From Psychrobacter sp. NG25 (GTDB lineage: Bacteria > Pseudomonadota > Gammaproteobacteria > Pseudomonadales > Moraxellaceae), in NCBI RefSeq assembly GCF_015234355.1, contig NZ_JADGMV010000002.1, positions 124,001-188,000 on the forward strand: a DNA stretch of 64,000 bases. Direction: 5' to 3'. The position numbers and the translations under genes are program-made. The notes below the pieces were generated by a model. That model ran no database searches. It saw only the letters and a program-made list of their open reading frames with translations, and had not been told where the DNA came from. Positions 19,747 to 29,712 of this stretch are shown piece after piece. Positions within the stretch are counted from its first letter, which is position 1. The number at the start of each line of letters is the position of its first letter.

Positions 19747-21534
19747 ATGAGTAATCCTACTGTAGTCGGTCAGATATTCGATAAGATAGAGCCTGTTACT
19801 GCTTCAGGCTTACATGGATTTTTTCAGCTTCTGGATAATCAGCCCATAGTATTTATTTTGTTATCCTTAGCTTTAGGTACTTATATTGGTAATCGTAGCA
19901 TCAAGAAAATCTCTTTAGGGTCAACAGCGGGTACTTTGCTTGTAGGGGTTGTGCTCTCGATGATTGCACAATCTGTTTATGGTATTACCTATGCCATACC
20001 GGGGGTTCTTTCAACCTTTATGCTGCTCCTATTTATGTATGCTTTAGGGCTTAAAGTTGGACCTCAGTTTTTTTCCGGATTGAAAAAAGGCGGTTTGGCG
20101 TTCATTAGTATCGGCGTCATTGTTTGGTCACTAAACTGGGTTATCTGTTTTTTCGGGGCAAAATTTGCAGGTTTGGCACCTGGATATGCAACAGGACTTA
20201 TCTCTGGTAGCTATACCATAACGGCTATACTGGGAGTGGGGCAAGGCGCTTTATCGAGCGGTGCCTATATACCACCGTCAGGAATAACAGCGGAAGAAGT
20301 TGGTGCCAATATGGCCGCTGCCTATGCCGTTAGCTATGTCTTATCCACTGTTGGTATTATTTTACTCATTCGCTATTTACCTAAGATTTTTGGTTACAGC
20401 TCTGTTGAAGAGGCTAAAATCGCTGAAGTTGATTATAATGGCGGTGCTACAGATCCTTTACCTGGAGCACCTCAGGCATTAACGCTGGGTTTTTCACCGT
20501 ATGATTTACGCGCCTTTTATGTGACTCACAAAAATATTCTTGGCAAAAGTATCTCAGCGTTAGTCAAAGAATATCCACAAGCGCCTATCCTACGTTTGGT
20601 TAGAAGTGGCGCGATTGTAGAGTTATCAGATGATCCTAGCGTTCAACTGAACGATATCGTTACGGTTAGAGCCAATATTCACGATTTAATCTTTGTAGAC
20701 AATGAACTCATTGGTCCTGAAGCTGATGATCAATTGGCTCGCAATGTCCCTATAGAAGTTGCAGATATTCACATCGGCTCTCATGATATTTCAGGTCAAA
20801 ACATTCATGACCTCAGCGAGTTTGGAATAGGAGGTGTTACTGTTCAAGCTTTATTTAGAGCAGGTAATGAAATTCCACTAGGTCCTAAAACACAGATTTC
20901 TTTCGGCGATGTGATTAGATTGGCAGGTCCAGATGTGGCTTTAAATATGGCAGGGCAACGCTTGGGAGGACGAGTAATATTACCAACCATGAAGTCTGAA
21001 ATAATTTATCTTGCCGTTGCGATGGTTATCGGATATTTAGTCGGTATTATAACGGTCCGAATTGCAGGTATTCCATTTGCACTAGGAACTTCAGCAGGGT
21101 GTATTCTTGCTGGGATTGCCGTTAGTTATTTTCGCAGTCGTAACCCTGAGTTTGGTGGTCCAATACATGAAGGCGCCAGAAGCTTCTTGCAAGATTTTGG
21201 TTTAAACGTTTTTGTGGCAGTTTTAGCCGCCAATGTTGGGCCTAAAGTCATTACAGCCTTACATGGTGACACTCTATTATGGCTAGCAGTAATTGGAATA
21301 GCAGGTGCGTTAATACCACCGCTCGTTGCCTTCTGGATAGGGGTGAAATTTTTTAAACTTAACTCAATTATTGCTGATGGTGCCGCCACTGGCGCTAGAA
21401 ATAGTACACCTGGACTAAATGCAATTATGGAAGAGTCAAAAAGTTCAGTTGCTGCTATACCTTATCCCGTCAGTTATGCGCTTACGACCGTTTTAGCCTT
21501 GATTGGTGGTTATATTTCGATGATTTTATCTTGA
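19747..21534 (+). CDS. AspT-family aspartate:alanine-type exchanger, probable partner of GadB
   Basis: 595 residues. N-terminal five-helix block (about 30-205, with GLISGSYTITAILGVGQGAL), two central cytosolic RCK_C/TrkA_C-like domains (about 245-320 and 330-405, FGIGGVTVQALFRAGNEIPL), and a second five-helix block with TGARNSTPGLNAIMEES. This duplicated layout is that of the aspartate:alanine exchanger family (AspT). AspT swaps a decarboxylase's substrate for its product; sitting 9 bases behind gadB, this one plausibly swaps glutamate for GABA, which is inference. A ribosome binding site AGAAGAG overlaps the end of gadB. A strong terminator follows at 21814. Confidence 0.85.
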   Translation: MSNPTVVGQIFDKIEPVTASGLHGFFQLLDNQPIVFILLSLALGTYIGNRSIKKISLGSTAGTLLVGVVLSMIAQSVYGITYAIPGVLSTFMLLLFMYALGLKVGPQFFSGLKKGGLAFISIGVIVWSLNWVICFFGAKFAGLAPGYATGLISGSYTITAILGVGQGALSSGAYIPPSGITAEEVGANMAAAYAVSYVLSTVGIILLIRYLPKIFGYSSVEEAKIAEVDYNGGATDPLPGAPQALTLGFSPYDLRAFYVTHKNILGKSISALVKEYPQAPILRLVRSGAIVELSDDPSVQLNDIVTVRANIHDLIFVDNELIGPEADDQLARNVPIEVADIHIGSHDISGQNIHDLSEFGIGGVTVQALFRAGNEIPLGPKTQISFGDVIRLAGPDVALNMAGQRLGGRVILPTMKSEIIYLAVAMVIGYLVGIITVRIAGIPFALGTSAGCILAGIAVSYFRSRNPEFGGPIHEGARSFLQDFGLNVFVAVLAANVGPKVITALHGDTLLWLAVIGIAGALIPPLVAFWIGVKFFKLNSIIADGAATGARNSTPGLNAIMEESKSSVAAIPYPVSYALTTVLALIGGYISMILS

Positions 21535-21813
21535 GTTTTTAGGACTGAAGTTAGTAGACGATGGTTATTTCAAAACCCCGATATTGATAAGCTTACCTAA
21601 GAATAATAAGGGCCTGAGAAAGCTATGACTTTTATACTTAACCGTTCCGGCATTGTCGGAGCATTAACACATTAAAGAATGAGCGTTGAAATTAACGGTT
21701 CAGTATCCTGTTTAAAAGTATGTTCAGATACCTGCTAGATATACCCTTAAAATACTGTTGTGAAAAGTTATCGTAAGTTATATAAAGTTATGATTTTGAC
21801 ATATTAAAACATT

Positions 21814-21847
21814 AAAAAACCCCGCAGCATATATGCTACGGGGTTTT
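21814..21847. terminator. bidirectional rho-independent terminator
   Basis: AAAAACCCCG on the left and CGGGGTTTTT on the right enclose an AGCATATATGCT centre, with one unpaired position per arm. A-tract and T-tract flank it, so it works on both strands. On the plus strand it would end gadB-aspT. On the minus strand it lies about 24 bases from the displaced tRNA 3' end at 21871 and is probably the original terminator of the tRNA-Arg gene, cut away by the island. Confidence 0.85.
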
Positions 21848-21870
21848 TAATGTCTTCTAATATTATTTGA

Positions 21871-21887
21871 TGGTGCGCCCACCAAGA
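21871..21887. repeat. island far attachment site (orphan tRNA-Arg 3' end)
   Basis: TGGTGCGCCCACCAAGA, identical to the last 17 bases (complement) of the tRNA-Arg at 47776-47792, including the encoded CCA. The match stops exactly at 21888 where the tRNA T-arm would continue. Position next to the terminator at 21814-21847 fits the old tRNA downstream flank. Confidence 0.82.
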
Positions 21888-21945
21888 GTAGGCTATGAGT
21901 CTAAGAGTCTTTAATACCAACCTATACAGAAATTTCATAATTAAT

Positions 21946-21967
21946 TTTAACAACATATTTAACAACA
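21946..21967. repeat. integrase arm-type sites, left end
   Basis: Two TTTAACAACA decamers separated by TA (21946-21955, 21958-21967). The whole 22-bp unit is repeated exactly, same orientation, at 47643-47664 near the other island end. Confidence 0.7.
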
Positions 21968-22128
21968 ATTCTATGTCGTTAGAATAGCGGCTCTACTATA
22001 AAAATAAGCAAATATTGCTTACAAGAAATATTGTTTGTACCTATATATTTTTAATATTGACGTATATATTGAGCACGAGAAATAGAGCAGCCTTTATAAT
22101 GTTAGAACTACTAGTAAAGTAGAAGCTA

Positions 22129-23160
22129 TTAATAATTGACTTGAATGCTTACAATGTCAGAGTATTTATCAGGACGAAAGTCGGCACTGAGAGCAGTAAC
22201 GTAGACAGTCTTTAGTTGAGAGGTTCCATCGCCAGTACCTATTACGCCATTCCCGACGTTATTCGAGGTGGCGGTGTTTCCCCATATATCTCCACTTTCA
22301 CCATCAGTTGAACGTAATTGATAAGGTATCTTATCAGTATTGTTACCAGTACCGCTCATCATGCCAGCACCATCTATATTATTATTGGATGGCATTAAGC
22401 CAATATTATAGGGTGCACCATTTGTGCAAGTGACGCCAATCGCACTAGAATTATTGCCTATGATATTGTTTCTATTTGCAGAATGAGAACCTAAATTGAC
22501 ATCAGTGGTAGAGGTAACTAAACAGCTTGGAATTACGGTCGCTTGAACGGTAAATGGGAATTGATCTACTCCTGAATTACCCGTTGAGCAATCAAGGCCA
22601 GATGAGATTTCGTTAGCCTTAAACGTTAATGCGGTATGACTACCATTGAAATCGTCGGTATAGGTTCCGGATGTTGCGAGGGTATTGTTATAGTTTGAGA
22701 GCAAAGAAACGTTAATAGCTACACTGCCTGAGATAAATGAGTTTTCGGCAATAGCGAGTGAGCCTGAGTTGAATTCAGAACCACTAGAATTTCGGGTACC
22801 CCAATCAATATTTCCTGGTAATGTCATGGTAAAAGCCAAGTTTGAATCGACAGACCCATTCTTCATGTAACGCGGAGGGTAAGTGCTGTTATTATTGCCA
22901 CCGTCTACTGCAAGGCAAACCGATACATATCCTGCGGAGCCGCTATTGGTGCATCTATAGTTTAATGTAGCACTAATTCTTGCATCATCGGCGTTGGCGG
23001 GGGTGATAGAATCGCTAATGTTCACTTTACCGGTACTTCCCACTGCTGTATTCATACCTGCTTCACACGTAACATTGGGTACAGCATAAGCATTCCCTGA
23101 TGGTAACCACCATGCACCTACTATCAAAAATATACTATATGTCCATCTTAAAAACTTCAT
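22129..23160 (-). CDS. csuE: Csu-type pilus tip adhesin with two spore coat U domains
   Basis: 343 residues with an N-terminal signal peptide (YSIFLIVGAWWLPSGNAYA). Two spore coat protein U (SCPU) domains follow: residues about 28-190 and 195-343, the second with the typical CTNGAPYNIGLMPS and a C-terminal beta strand KYSDIVSIQVNY for donor-strand exchange. This two-domain build matches CsuE, the tip adhesin of archaic chaperone-usher pili that mediate biofilm attachment to abiotic surfaces. Its ATG shares a base with the usher stop (TAATG), so translation is coupled. It is the last gene of the operon and the first one inside the left island end. Confidence 0.85.
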   Translation of the reverse strand: MKFLRWTYSIFLIVGAWWLPSGNAYAVPNVTCEAGMNTAVGSTGKVNISDSITPANADDARISATLNYRCTNSGSAGYVSVCLAVDGGNNNSTYPPRYMKNGSVDSNLAFTMTLPGNIDWGTRNSSGSEFNSGSLAIAENSFISGSVAINVSLLSNYNNTLATSGTYTDDFNGSHTALTFKANEISSGLDCSTGNSGVDQFPFTVQATVIPSCLVTSTTDVNLGSHSANRNNIIGNNSSAIGVTCTNGAPYNIGLMPSNNNIDGAGMMSGTGNNTDKIPYQLRSTDGESGDIWGNTATSNNVGNGVIGTGDGTSQLKTVYVTALSADFRPDKYSDIVSIQVNY

Positions 23161-25619
23161 TATTCTTTTACCTTTTGACAGATGAGAGGACCGATGAGTG
23201 GAATATCATCGCCCTGTTTATGATAATCAAAGCTGACCGTACAACTATCACTAGAGGGCATGATTACTTTTAGTACATTGTGCTCATCTAAGGTATCCAA
23301 ATAGACTTCGCCATCAAATCCAATAACTGCTGAAGATGCATCTTTGTTCGTAAGTAACTGTACTTGACTGCCAAGCGGTAATGGCTGGTTAGCGTTGTCG
23401 GTAAGGAGGACAGAGGCAGAGCGCACAGGTGTGATGCCAAATCTTACTAATACTCCAGCGCGGTCAGTCGGCGTTGCTTCAATATCCACCTTGTCAATGC
23501 GCAGGTCAGCGGGCAAGTCCATAGGGTTAATAGCAATTTTATTGTCTTGATAAGCGTTCAATGGTGTTACCAATAATAGCCCCTGCTTATTCGTTGTACC
23601 TATGGGACTGTTTTGCAGCAGCACTGGTACATCGGCGATACCATCAGTGGAGACCACGGCAAAACCATTATTGATTTGGCGGGCAGCAAATAAGCCTCCA
23701 CCCATCATGACCAGTGCGCCTGTACCGCTAGCATAAGTAGAATAATTATCGTTGTTGCTACTGATACCAGCTTGTAATCGACCGTATGGACCAAGATAAT
23801 TCAATTCGGCTAAGCCATCGGTGCTGCTGTTGTTACTCGTACTGTGCCTTGCTTGCGCACGCCAGCCTATGCCGCCCGCATTTGGTGTTGATTGCGACAC
23901 ATCTGTTATCAAGTAATGCCGCTCGTTAGTGCTCTGCACACTACTATTCAGCGAGATATTATGGTCTAAGGATAGCGAGGCCCCAAAAGAGACGCTGTTA
24001 TTGGCAGAATTATGGATATCATGATTGTAATTGGCGTTCAGACTCAGTCGTCGCCCAAAGGACTTTCGCCAAGAGGCGCTGGCAAATTGTGAGGTCTCTT
24101 GCTGCGTAAAAGCGACCTGATTATAACTAAGACCAAAACTGCCTAGAGATTGGGTGCTATAACCTGTTGAGAGTTGTTCACTTCGGCTGTTAGGAGCATT
24201 TCCGTAACGTGTGGCGACGTCACGGTAGTCACCATGAGTACCAGTGGCATTGAGACCGATATGGAAGCGACTATTATTCCAAGAGTAGTCTGCACTGTAT
24301 TGCAATCCACCTTCACCTTGGCTGTCGCTACCCGCTAGTGAGGCAAATAAGACACCGCCTTTGCTACCTAATAACCAAGTGCCACCGACACCAGCATTAC
24401 TAAGCCCCTCAGTCACTTCAGCATGGGTCTCTGCAGTAAAGCGATCACTGACTCCATAACGCCAAGTGCCAAAGGCGGCGATATCATTACCATAATCAAA
24501 AGATTTGAGGCCATAATTTTGGCGTACGGTACCGAGCTCTACTGACCAATCGGACAGCCCGGGCTGTAGTAAACGATGGGCATCATAAAGTGAGAAGTTA
24601 AGCGTGGTGTTTTGTCCTAACGCATCAGTCAAGACGAGCTGGGCATTGCCCGCTCCGCTAAAACTGGGAGCTGTATTAAGCTCAAATGGACCGGCAGGTA
24701 TGTCGCCGCTGTATTGCTTGAGACCATTAACATAGAGCTCTACCGCTGAGGGTAGCGTGGCAGAGCCAAAAAATGACGGAAGAGGCGTGGTTGCAATATA
24801 GGGCTGCAGGTCAAAGTTACTGCCAAATTGCAGTCCGCCTAAGCGTGTGGACCTTGTCCAGGATAGTGTACCTGTGAGTATGTCGCCGGCTCTGATAGTG
24901 AGTAACTTATCAGGAAATGATTTACTCCAACTGGTATCCAATCGTACCGTTCGGCTGTCCCAATCCTTGCCACTAATAGCGCTATCAGCAAAACGATTGC
25001 CAGTTGTCAGGGCAGTAGAACTTAATACACCAAAGTCATTAAACGCGCGCAGTTCTGTATAAGCACTTAAGCTGGTCGCGTTGTCCTGTGTTTGTGTACC
25101 ATAAAGGTTGTAATTTAACAGAATACCAGGTGATGCGGTCGGTTTTGTGCGTCTGCTATTGCGGGTATTAACTATGGTCGTGGAAAGGTTAAGTATGTTT
25201 AGTGGTGCAATAAGGCTGACCGTTTGCTGGCGTGCATCATAATCAATCTTGATGTCAGATAGAGTGTTTAGCGGCCTTGGTTCGATAGTATCGGGTGACA
25301 ATATAAAGCCGAGTTGCTGCAATACGTTTGCACTTGCCCATAATTGCTTATTATAGTATTCGAAATGCGCTAAACCTTTGTCCGTTCCGTTAAGCTTAAC
25401 CTCTAAATAGAGATCAAGCTTATCTGGATAACCCTTTGCGTCACGATTTCCACGGTTTAAATCAAGTTGGGCGAGACTGTCGTTTGGAAGAGATGTAGAG
25501 ATCGCCGTGATATCATCTGGTTTGATAGCATGGCTGATAGGTATCATTAAAGTTTGTAATAAGGCTATTTTAGCGATCGGAAGTGTCCAGCGTAACGTCT
25601 TGTATTGTCTCAGTGCCAT
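23160..25619 (-). CDS. csuD: Csu-type outer-membrane usher
   Basis: 819 residues, close to 830 in Acinetobacter CsuD. After an atypical signal region (IAKIALLQTLMIPISHA) comes the usher N-domain (GYPDKLDLYLEVKLNG), then the 24-strand barrel with its plug region and, near the end, the SDSCTVSFDYHKQ C-terminal domain with two cysteines. It assembles pilins delivered by the chaperone and secretes them. The start overlaps the chaperone gene by 50 bases; a later ATG (residue 25) would cut the signal, so the long overlap is probably real. Confidence 0.87.
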   Translation of the reverse strand: MALRQYKTLRWTLPIAKIALLQTLMIPISHAIKPDDITAISTSLPNDSLAQLDLNRGNRDAKGYPDKLDLYLEVKLNGTDKGLAHFEYYNKQLWASANVLQQLGFILSPDTIEPRPLNTLSDIKIDYDARQQTVSLIAPLNILNLSTTIVNTRNSRRTKPTASPGILLNYNLYGTQTQDNATSLSAYTELRAFNDFGVLSSTALTTGNRFADSAISGKDWDSRTVRLDTSWSKSFPDKLLTIRAGDILTGTLSWTRSTRLGGLQFGSNFDLQPYIATTPLPSFFGSATLPSAVELYVNGLKQYSGDIPAGPFELNTAPSFSGAGNAQLVLTDALGQNTTLNFSLYDAHRLLQPGLSDWSVELGTVRQNYGLKSFDYGNDIAAFGTWRYGVSDRFTAETHAEVTEGLSNAGVGGTWLLGSKGGVLFASLAGSDSQGEGGLQYSADYSWNNSRFHIGLNATGTHGDYRDVATRYGNAPNSRSEQLSTGYSTQSLGSFGLSYNQVAFTQQETSQFASASWRKSFGRRLSLNANYNHDIHNSANNSVSFGASLSLDHNISLNSSVQSTNERHYLITDVSQSTPNAGGIGWRAQARHSTSNNSSTDGLAELNYLGPYGRLQAGISSNNDNYSTYASGTGALVMMGGGLFAARQINNGFAVVSTDGIADVPVLLQNSPIGTTNKQGLLLVTPLNAYQDNKIAINPMDLPADLRIDKVDIEATPTDRAGVLVRFGITPVRSASVLLTDNANQPLPLGSQVQLLTNKDASSAVIGFDGEVYLDTLDEHNVLKVIMPSSDSCTVSFDYHKQGDDIPLIGPLICQKVKE

Positions 25620-26331
25620 TGATCGTTACCTTGAATTTACCGGCTATCGCACCCGCTATAAAGCCGGAGGGCGGTACTTTCAGTGTCCAGTTCATAGTGG
25701 CATCTGGTAAAATATAACCCAGTAAACCTTGATGTATATTAATATTATTACCCGCATCATTTACAACGCTCAGGCCAATCAACTTGGCATGACCATTGCC
25801 GCTATTGTGGACGCGTAATGTAATCTGTTCGCCATCTGGCAGCAAGGTATATTGCCATTGCAATTGTGGACTAGTCTCAACAATACCAATGGGCTGCACA
25901 AATACAGGTAAAGAGTAGCTCATCGCAAATTGCAAGCCACTCTTTTGCTTAGGGGACTTAATCGGTAGCTCATTAACCAAAATTCGATAACTAGCCTCCA
26001 TTCCTTGCGGAGGTGCCTTAGCACGGATAATTCGAACCAGTTGTTTGTCACCGGGGTTGAGCTCAATCATTGGCGGACTGGCCAATAATCCTCGTGAGGG
26101 AGCGAGCTGATCGCCTGTTTCATCTTGTGACCACTGATAAACGCGCACTTGCGCATTTATCACTTCGTCACTCGAATTACTAAGGGTCAGGCCACTGGCG
26201 TTTTCTCTAGCTTGCAAGCTTAAAGAGATGGGAGAGACCTGTAGGCCACTTGCCATCGCTCCACTACAAGACAATAGCAAACTAGAGATAACAGCAGGTT
26301 TCGCAACACGGCGTAACCAGAGACTCGGCAT
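25570..26331 (-). CDS. csuC: Csu-type periplasmic pilus chaperone
   Basis: 253 residues with signal peptide (PAVISSLLLSCSGAMA). Two immunoglobulin-like PapD domains: LQVSPISLSLQARENASGLTLSN, RLLVRIIRAKAPP-like QLVRIIRAKAPPQGMEASYR with the conserved basic residue pair, and FAMSYSLPVFVQP. This is the archaic class (FGL long-type) chaperone that caps SCPU pilins. It begins 5 bases after the csuA/B stop and ends inside the usher gene. The order pilin-chaperone-usher-tip is the minimal form; Acinetobacter has two more pilin genes (csuA, csuB). Confidence 0.85.
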   Translation of the reverse strand: MPSLWLRRVAKPAVISSLLLSCSGAMASGLQVSPISLSLQARENASGLTLSNSSDEVINAQVRVYQWSQDETGDQLAPSRGLLASPPMIELNPGDKQLVRIIRAKAPPQGMEASYRILVNELPIKSPKQKSGLQFAMSYSLPVFVQPIGIVETSPQLQWQYTLLPDGEQITLRVHNSGNGHAKLIGLSVVNDAGNNINIHQGLLGYILPDATMNWTLKVPPSGFIAGAIAGKFKVTINGTETIQDVTLDTSDR

Positions 26332-26336
26332 GGTGA

Positions 26337-26855
26337 TTAATAGGCTACAGAAACATTAATAGTATCGGCGTAAGCACCAGGTGTAACGTCGGCATCACTA
26401 GTCACTGTGAGATAGATAGGAGTAGTGATGGCGGTAGCATAATCTGCGAATGCTTCGGTAGATACTGTATCAGTAGTACCCCATGCAGTGCCATTAGCTG
26501 AGCCAGAAGTTAATTTATAGGCTACTTCTTCAAGTGTTTCGTTTCCACCAAGCATAGTGCCAGTACCGTCTAGGCTATTGGTTGATGCAGGTGTTAGACC
26601 AATAACAGCCACAGAACCTTTAGAACAATTTAAGATAAGGTTAGTGGTTGCCGTTACAGCTGTAGTTGCCTTTCCTGCTTCAGTTGTTGCAAGTACAACA
26701 TCTAAAGGAGCTGCATCTATAGTACATATAGACTCAACGTCCATACTAACGCCAAAACTACTTGAGGTAGGGCTAGCAGCATTCGCACTAGACATAGCAG
26801 CGAATCCGCCAATAGTAACTAATGTAACAGTCATTAATGATTTTTTAAATTGCAT
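26337..26855 (-). CDS. csuA/B: Csu-type major pilin, spore coat U domain
   Basis: 172 residues. Signal peptide MQFKKSLMTVTLVTIGGF ending SSANA, then one SCPU domain: SFGVSMDVESICTIDAAPL with the first cysteine, LILNCSKGSVAVIGLTPAS with the second, and a C-terminal strand AYADTINVSVAY. It is the major rod subunit candidate because of its single domain and first place in the operon. A GGAGATTTACC ribosome binding site precedes the ATG. Promoter must lie in 26856-27339. Confidence 0.85.
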   Translation of the reverse strand: MQFKKSLMTVTLVTIGGFAAMSSANAASPTSSSFGVSMDVESICTIDAAPLDVVLATTEAGKATTAVTATTNLILNCSKGSVAVIGLTPASTNSLDGTGTMLGGNETLEEVAYKLTSGSANGTAWGTTDTVSTEAFADYATAITTPIYLTVTSDADVTPGAYADTINVSVAY

Positions 26856-27339
26856 GGTAAATCTCCAAAGGTTTAGATCTTTTAGGGTTTCGGTGATGAA
26901 TTACAGCGTAATCAGTTGAATACGATGTGCTTGCCGAGCTAGATAGCAGAAATCTCGTTTTTTTAGCAATCTAGAACCCACTGGCTTAAGATAATTACCT
27001 GAGGCGAACTGACTCTTTCAGTTACAATAACTACGACTATCGTCAATATTTGTTGCTAAAGCATGACAGAGTTGTTTTAGAAGTTTGTGACTAACATGTA
27101 TCTACGCTAATATCCAATTTTCCATATGTATTATTGACCGATGCGTCACTACAAATAACCTCATCAAATAGAGCCAACATTAAGTTTATATACTAGCCTT
27201 TATATACTCTACTATCATACAATGAGCTTTATAAGCCGTCATAAGTCGATGTATTCCATCGCAGCACGTGTAGTCTAATTTTAAGCCTGTCCTATAACTC
27301 CAAGCACTCAACCTTGCCCAACAACCAAAAGATACTCCC
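26856..27339. promoter_or_regulatory. 484-bp divergent region between csuA/B and hsdM
   Basis: No gene is seen. It separates the leftward pilus operon from the rightward hsdM and must hold both promoters; the part before hsdM contains AT-rich TATACT and CATACAAT sequences (around 27190-27225) that could serve as -10 boxes, but no complete promoter can be assigned with confidence. No terminator and no repeat seen. Confidence 0.35.
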
Positions 27340-29712
27340 ATGACCAAAAACTTCTCTCAAACAGCGGCTTTCATCTGGTCTGTCGCTGACCTATTACGTG
27401 GTGACTTTAAGCAATCTCAATACGGCCGCATCATCCTGCCATTCACACTACTGCGCCGCCTAGAGTGCGTATTAGAAGACACCAAAGCTGCTGTGGTTGC
27501 TGAGAGTGAGCGTATCGCTGAAAAGGGTCTGCCAGAGGAAGCACAAGAGAAGTTCATTATTCGTGCCAGCAAGCGACCGTTCTACAATATCTCGCCGATG
27601 GATCTCAGCAAGATGGGTCAAAGCGATATCAAAGATAACCTCAATACCTACGTGCAATCTTTCTCTAAGGACGCACGTGAGATATTTGAACACTTCAAGT
27701 TTGAAGAGTTTGTTGGGCAACTGGCCGATGCGAACTTGCTATATAAAGTCGTGCGGATGTTTGCCACTACTGATCTAAGTCCTGAGAAGATATCTAACCA
27801 TGAAATGGGCTTTGTGTTTGAAGAGCTGATCCGCCGCTTTGCTGAGAGCTCTAACGAAACCGCAGGGGAGCACTTTACCCCGCGTGATATCGTGCGCCTA
27901 ACTACCTCATTGGTATTTATGGAAGATGATGATGCACTGACCAAAGACGGCATTATTCGCACCATTTATGACCCGACAGCAGGTACGGGCGGATTCCTAT
28001 CCTCTGGTATGGAGTACGTGCTAGAGCTTAACCCTGATGCGGTGATGCGTACCTATGGGCAAGAGCTCAACCCTGAGTCTTATGCCATCTGTAAAGCTGA
28101 CATGCTGATCAAAGGGCAAGAGGTTAATAACATCAAGCTGGGCAATACCTTGTCTAGCGATCAGCTGGTCGCTGAGAATTTTGACTACATGCTGTCTAAT
28201 CCGCCGTTTGGGGTAGATTGGAAAAAGATATCAGGTGAGATCAAAGATGAGCACGAGCAAAAAGGCTTTGACGGTCGTTTTGGGGCTGGCTTGCCACGCG
28301 TGTCTGATGGTTCGCTATTGTTCCTGATGCATTTGATTAGTAAGATGCGTCCGATCACTGATAATACTAAAGATGCGGATAGCAGCAGCACTCAAAATAG
28401 TAACCAAGGCAGCCGTATCGGTATTATCTTAAATGGGTCACCGCTATTCACGGGCGGCGCAGGGAGTGGCGAGAGTGAGATCCGCCGTTACATCCTTGAG
28501 GCCGATTTGCTAGAGGCCATCATTGCCCTGCCTACCGATATGTTCTATAACACGGGTATCGCTACCTATGTATGGGTATTAAGCAATAAGAAAGCGCCTG
28601 AGCGTAAAGGTTATGTGCAATTGATCGATGGCAGTAACCTATACGGCAAGATGCGTAAATCTCTTGGCTCTAAGCGTAATGAGATGAGCGATGACGATAT
28701 CAAAACCATTATCCGTAGCTTTGGTGACTTTGAGGTGGTTGATGCGCGTGTGCTAGATAAGCCTGAAGAGGTGAAATCCAACCGTGGCCGTCAGTCTGCC
28801 AATCCTAAAGCTGAGGCTGCCAAGACCTTTGCCAGTAAGATATTTGCCACCCATGAGTTTGGCTACCGCCGTATCACCATTGAGCGTCCGCTACGTCTAT
28901 CGGCTCAGCTATCTGATGATACTATCGAAACCTTACGTTATGCTCCTAAACCGTTTGATATGGTCATGCCAGCGCTGTATGAGGCATTTGGTAGTAACTG
29001 GACGATTGATATTGATAGTAATAACTACGGTGATTTATCAGCGGTCACCTTAGAAGCGCGTGCAATGATTAAGGCCGACTTTAGCGAGCTAAAAGAAAAG
29101 CAAATTAAAGATGTGCTTGATGCCAAACTTTGGCAGGATCAGCTTGAGATTATGAATAAAGCCAAAGCCTTACAATCAGCTATTGGTGAACACCAATTCG
29201 ATGATTTTAATGAGTTTGAAAAAGTGTTCAAACAAGCGTTAAAAGATGCTGATGTGAATCTTGATACGAAAGAAAAAAAGCAGCTGATGGATGCGATCAC
29301 TTGGAAAAATCCTGAAGCAGAACCCGTCATCAAAAAAGCGGTCAAGGTTGCCAATCCGCTCTATGGTGCGTTTAGCTATACCGATCTCGCCAGCAAGACC
29401 AAGATTGTAGAGTTCCAACCTGACAGCGATTTACGTGATTATGAAAACGTACCGCTGAATCCTGAGGTGACGACCACTGAGTTGATTGAAAGTTACTTCG
29501 CCCGTGAAGTACAGCCGCATGTGCTTGATGCGTGGATCAATAGCGATAAGACAGATGCTATCGATGAAGAGATCGGCATTGTAGGCTTTGAGATACCGTT
29601 CAACCGTCACTTCTATGTGTATGAGCCGCCGCGTCCGCTAACTGAAATTGATGCAGACTTGGATGCGGTCAGTACTGAGATTATGCAGTTATTGGGTGAG
29701 GTGCATTCATAA
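27340..29712 (+). CDS. hsdM: type I restriction-modification DNA methyltransferase subunit
   Basis: 790 residues, longer than EcoKI-type HsdM (about 530) but usual for a large HsdM subgroup. The N-terminal HsdM helical domain ([21 protein letters not shown]) is followed by the N6-adenine methyltransferase domain with SAM motif [11 protein letters not shown] (near residue 213) and catalytic NPPFGVDW (near residue 288). The C-terminal extension after about residue 480 is helical and charged. It methylates adenine in the sequence chosen by HsdS. The stop overlaps the hsdS start by one base (TAATG). Confidence 0.95.
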   Translation: MTKNFSQTAAFIWSVADLLRGDFKQSQYGRIILPFTLLRRLECVLEDTKAAVVAESERIAEKGLPEEAQEKFIIRASKRPFYNISPMDLSKMGQSDIKDNLNTYVQSFSKDAREIFEHFKFEEFVGQLADANLLYKVVRMFATTDLSPEKISNHEMGFVFEELIRRFAESSNETAGEHFTPRDIVRLTTSLVFMEDDDALTKDGIIRTIYDPTAGTGGFLSSGMEYVLELNPDAVMRTYGQELNPESYAICKADMLIKGQEVNNIKLGNTLSSDQLVAENFDYMLSNPPFGVDWKKISGEIKDEHEQKGFDGRFGAGLPRVSDGSLLFLMHLISKMRPITDNTKDADSSSTQNSNQGSRIGIILNGSPLFTGGAGSGESEIRRYILEADLLEAIIALPTDMFYNTGIATYVWVLSNKKAPERKGYVQLIDGSNLYGKMRKSLGSKRNEMSDDDIKTIIRSFGDFEVVDARVLDKPEEVKSNRGRQSANPKAEAAKTFASKIFATHEFGYRRITIERPLRLSAQLSDDTIETLRYAPKPFDMVMPALYEAFGSNWTIDIDSNNYGDLSAVTLEARAMIKADFSELKEKQIKDVLDAKLWQDQLEIMNKAKALQSAIGEHQFDDFNEFEKVFKQALKDADVNLDTKEKKQLMDAITWKNPEAEPVIKKAVKVANPLYGAFSYTDLASKTKIVEFQPDSDLRDYENVPLNPEVTTTELIESYFAREVQPHVLDAWINSDKTDAIDEEIGIVGFEIPFNRHFYVYEPPRPLTEIDADLDAVSTEIMQLLGEVHS

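Larger units (their letters stand above)
21535..22128. other. 594-bp intergenic region holding the left island boundary
   Basis: No gene is seen. In order it holds the gadB-aspT flank, a bidirectional terminator (21814-21847), the 17-bp tRNA 3'-end repeat (21871-21887) that I take as the far attachment site, two TTTAACAACA arm-type sites (21946-21967), and an AT-rich stretch running to the end of csuE. Confidence 0.6.
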
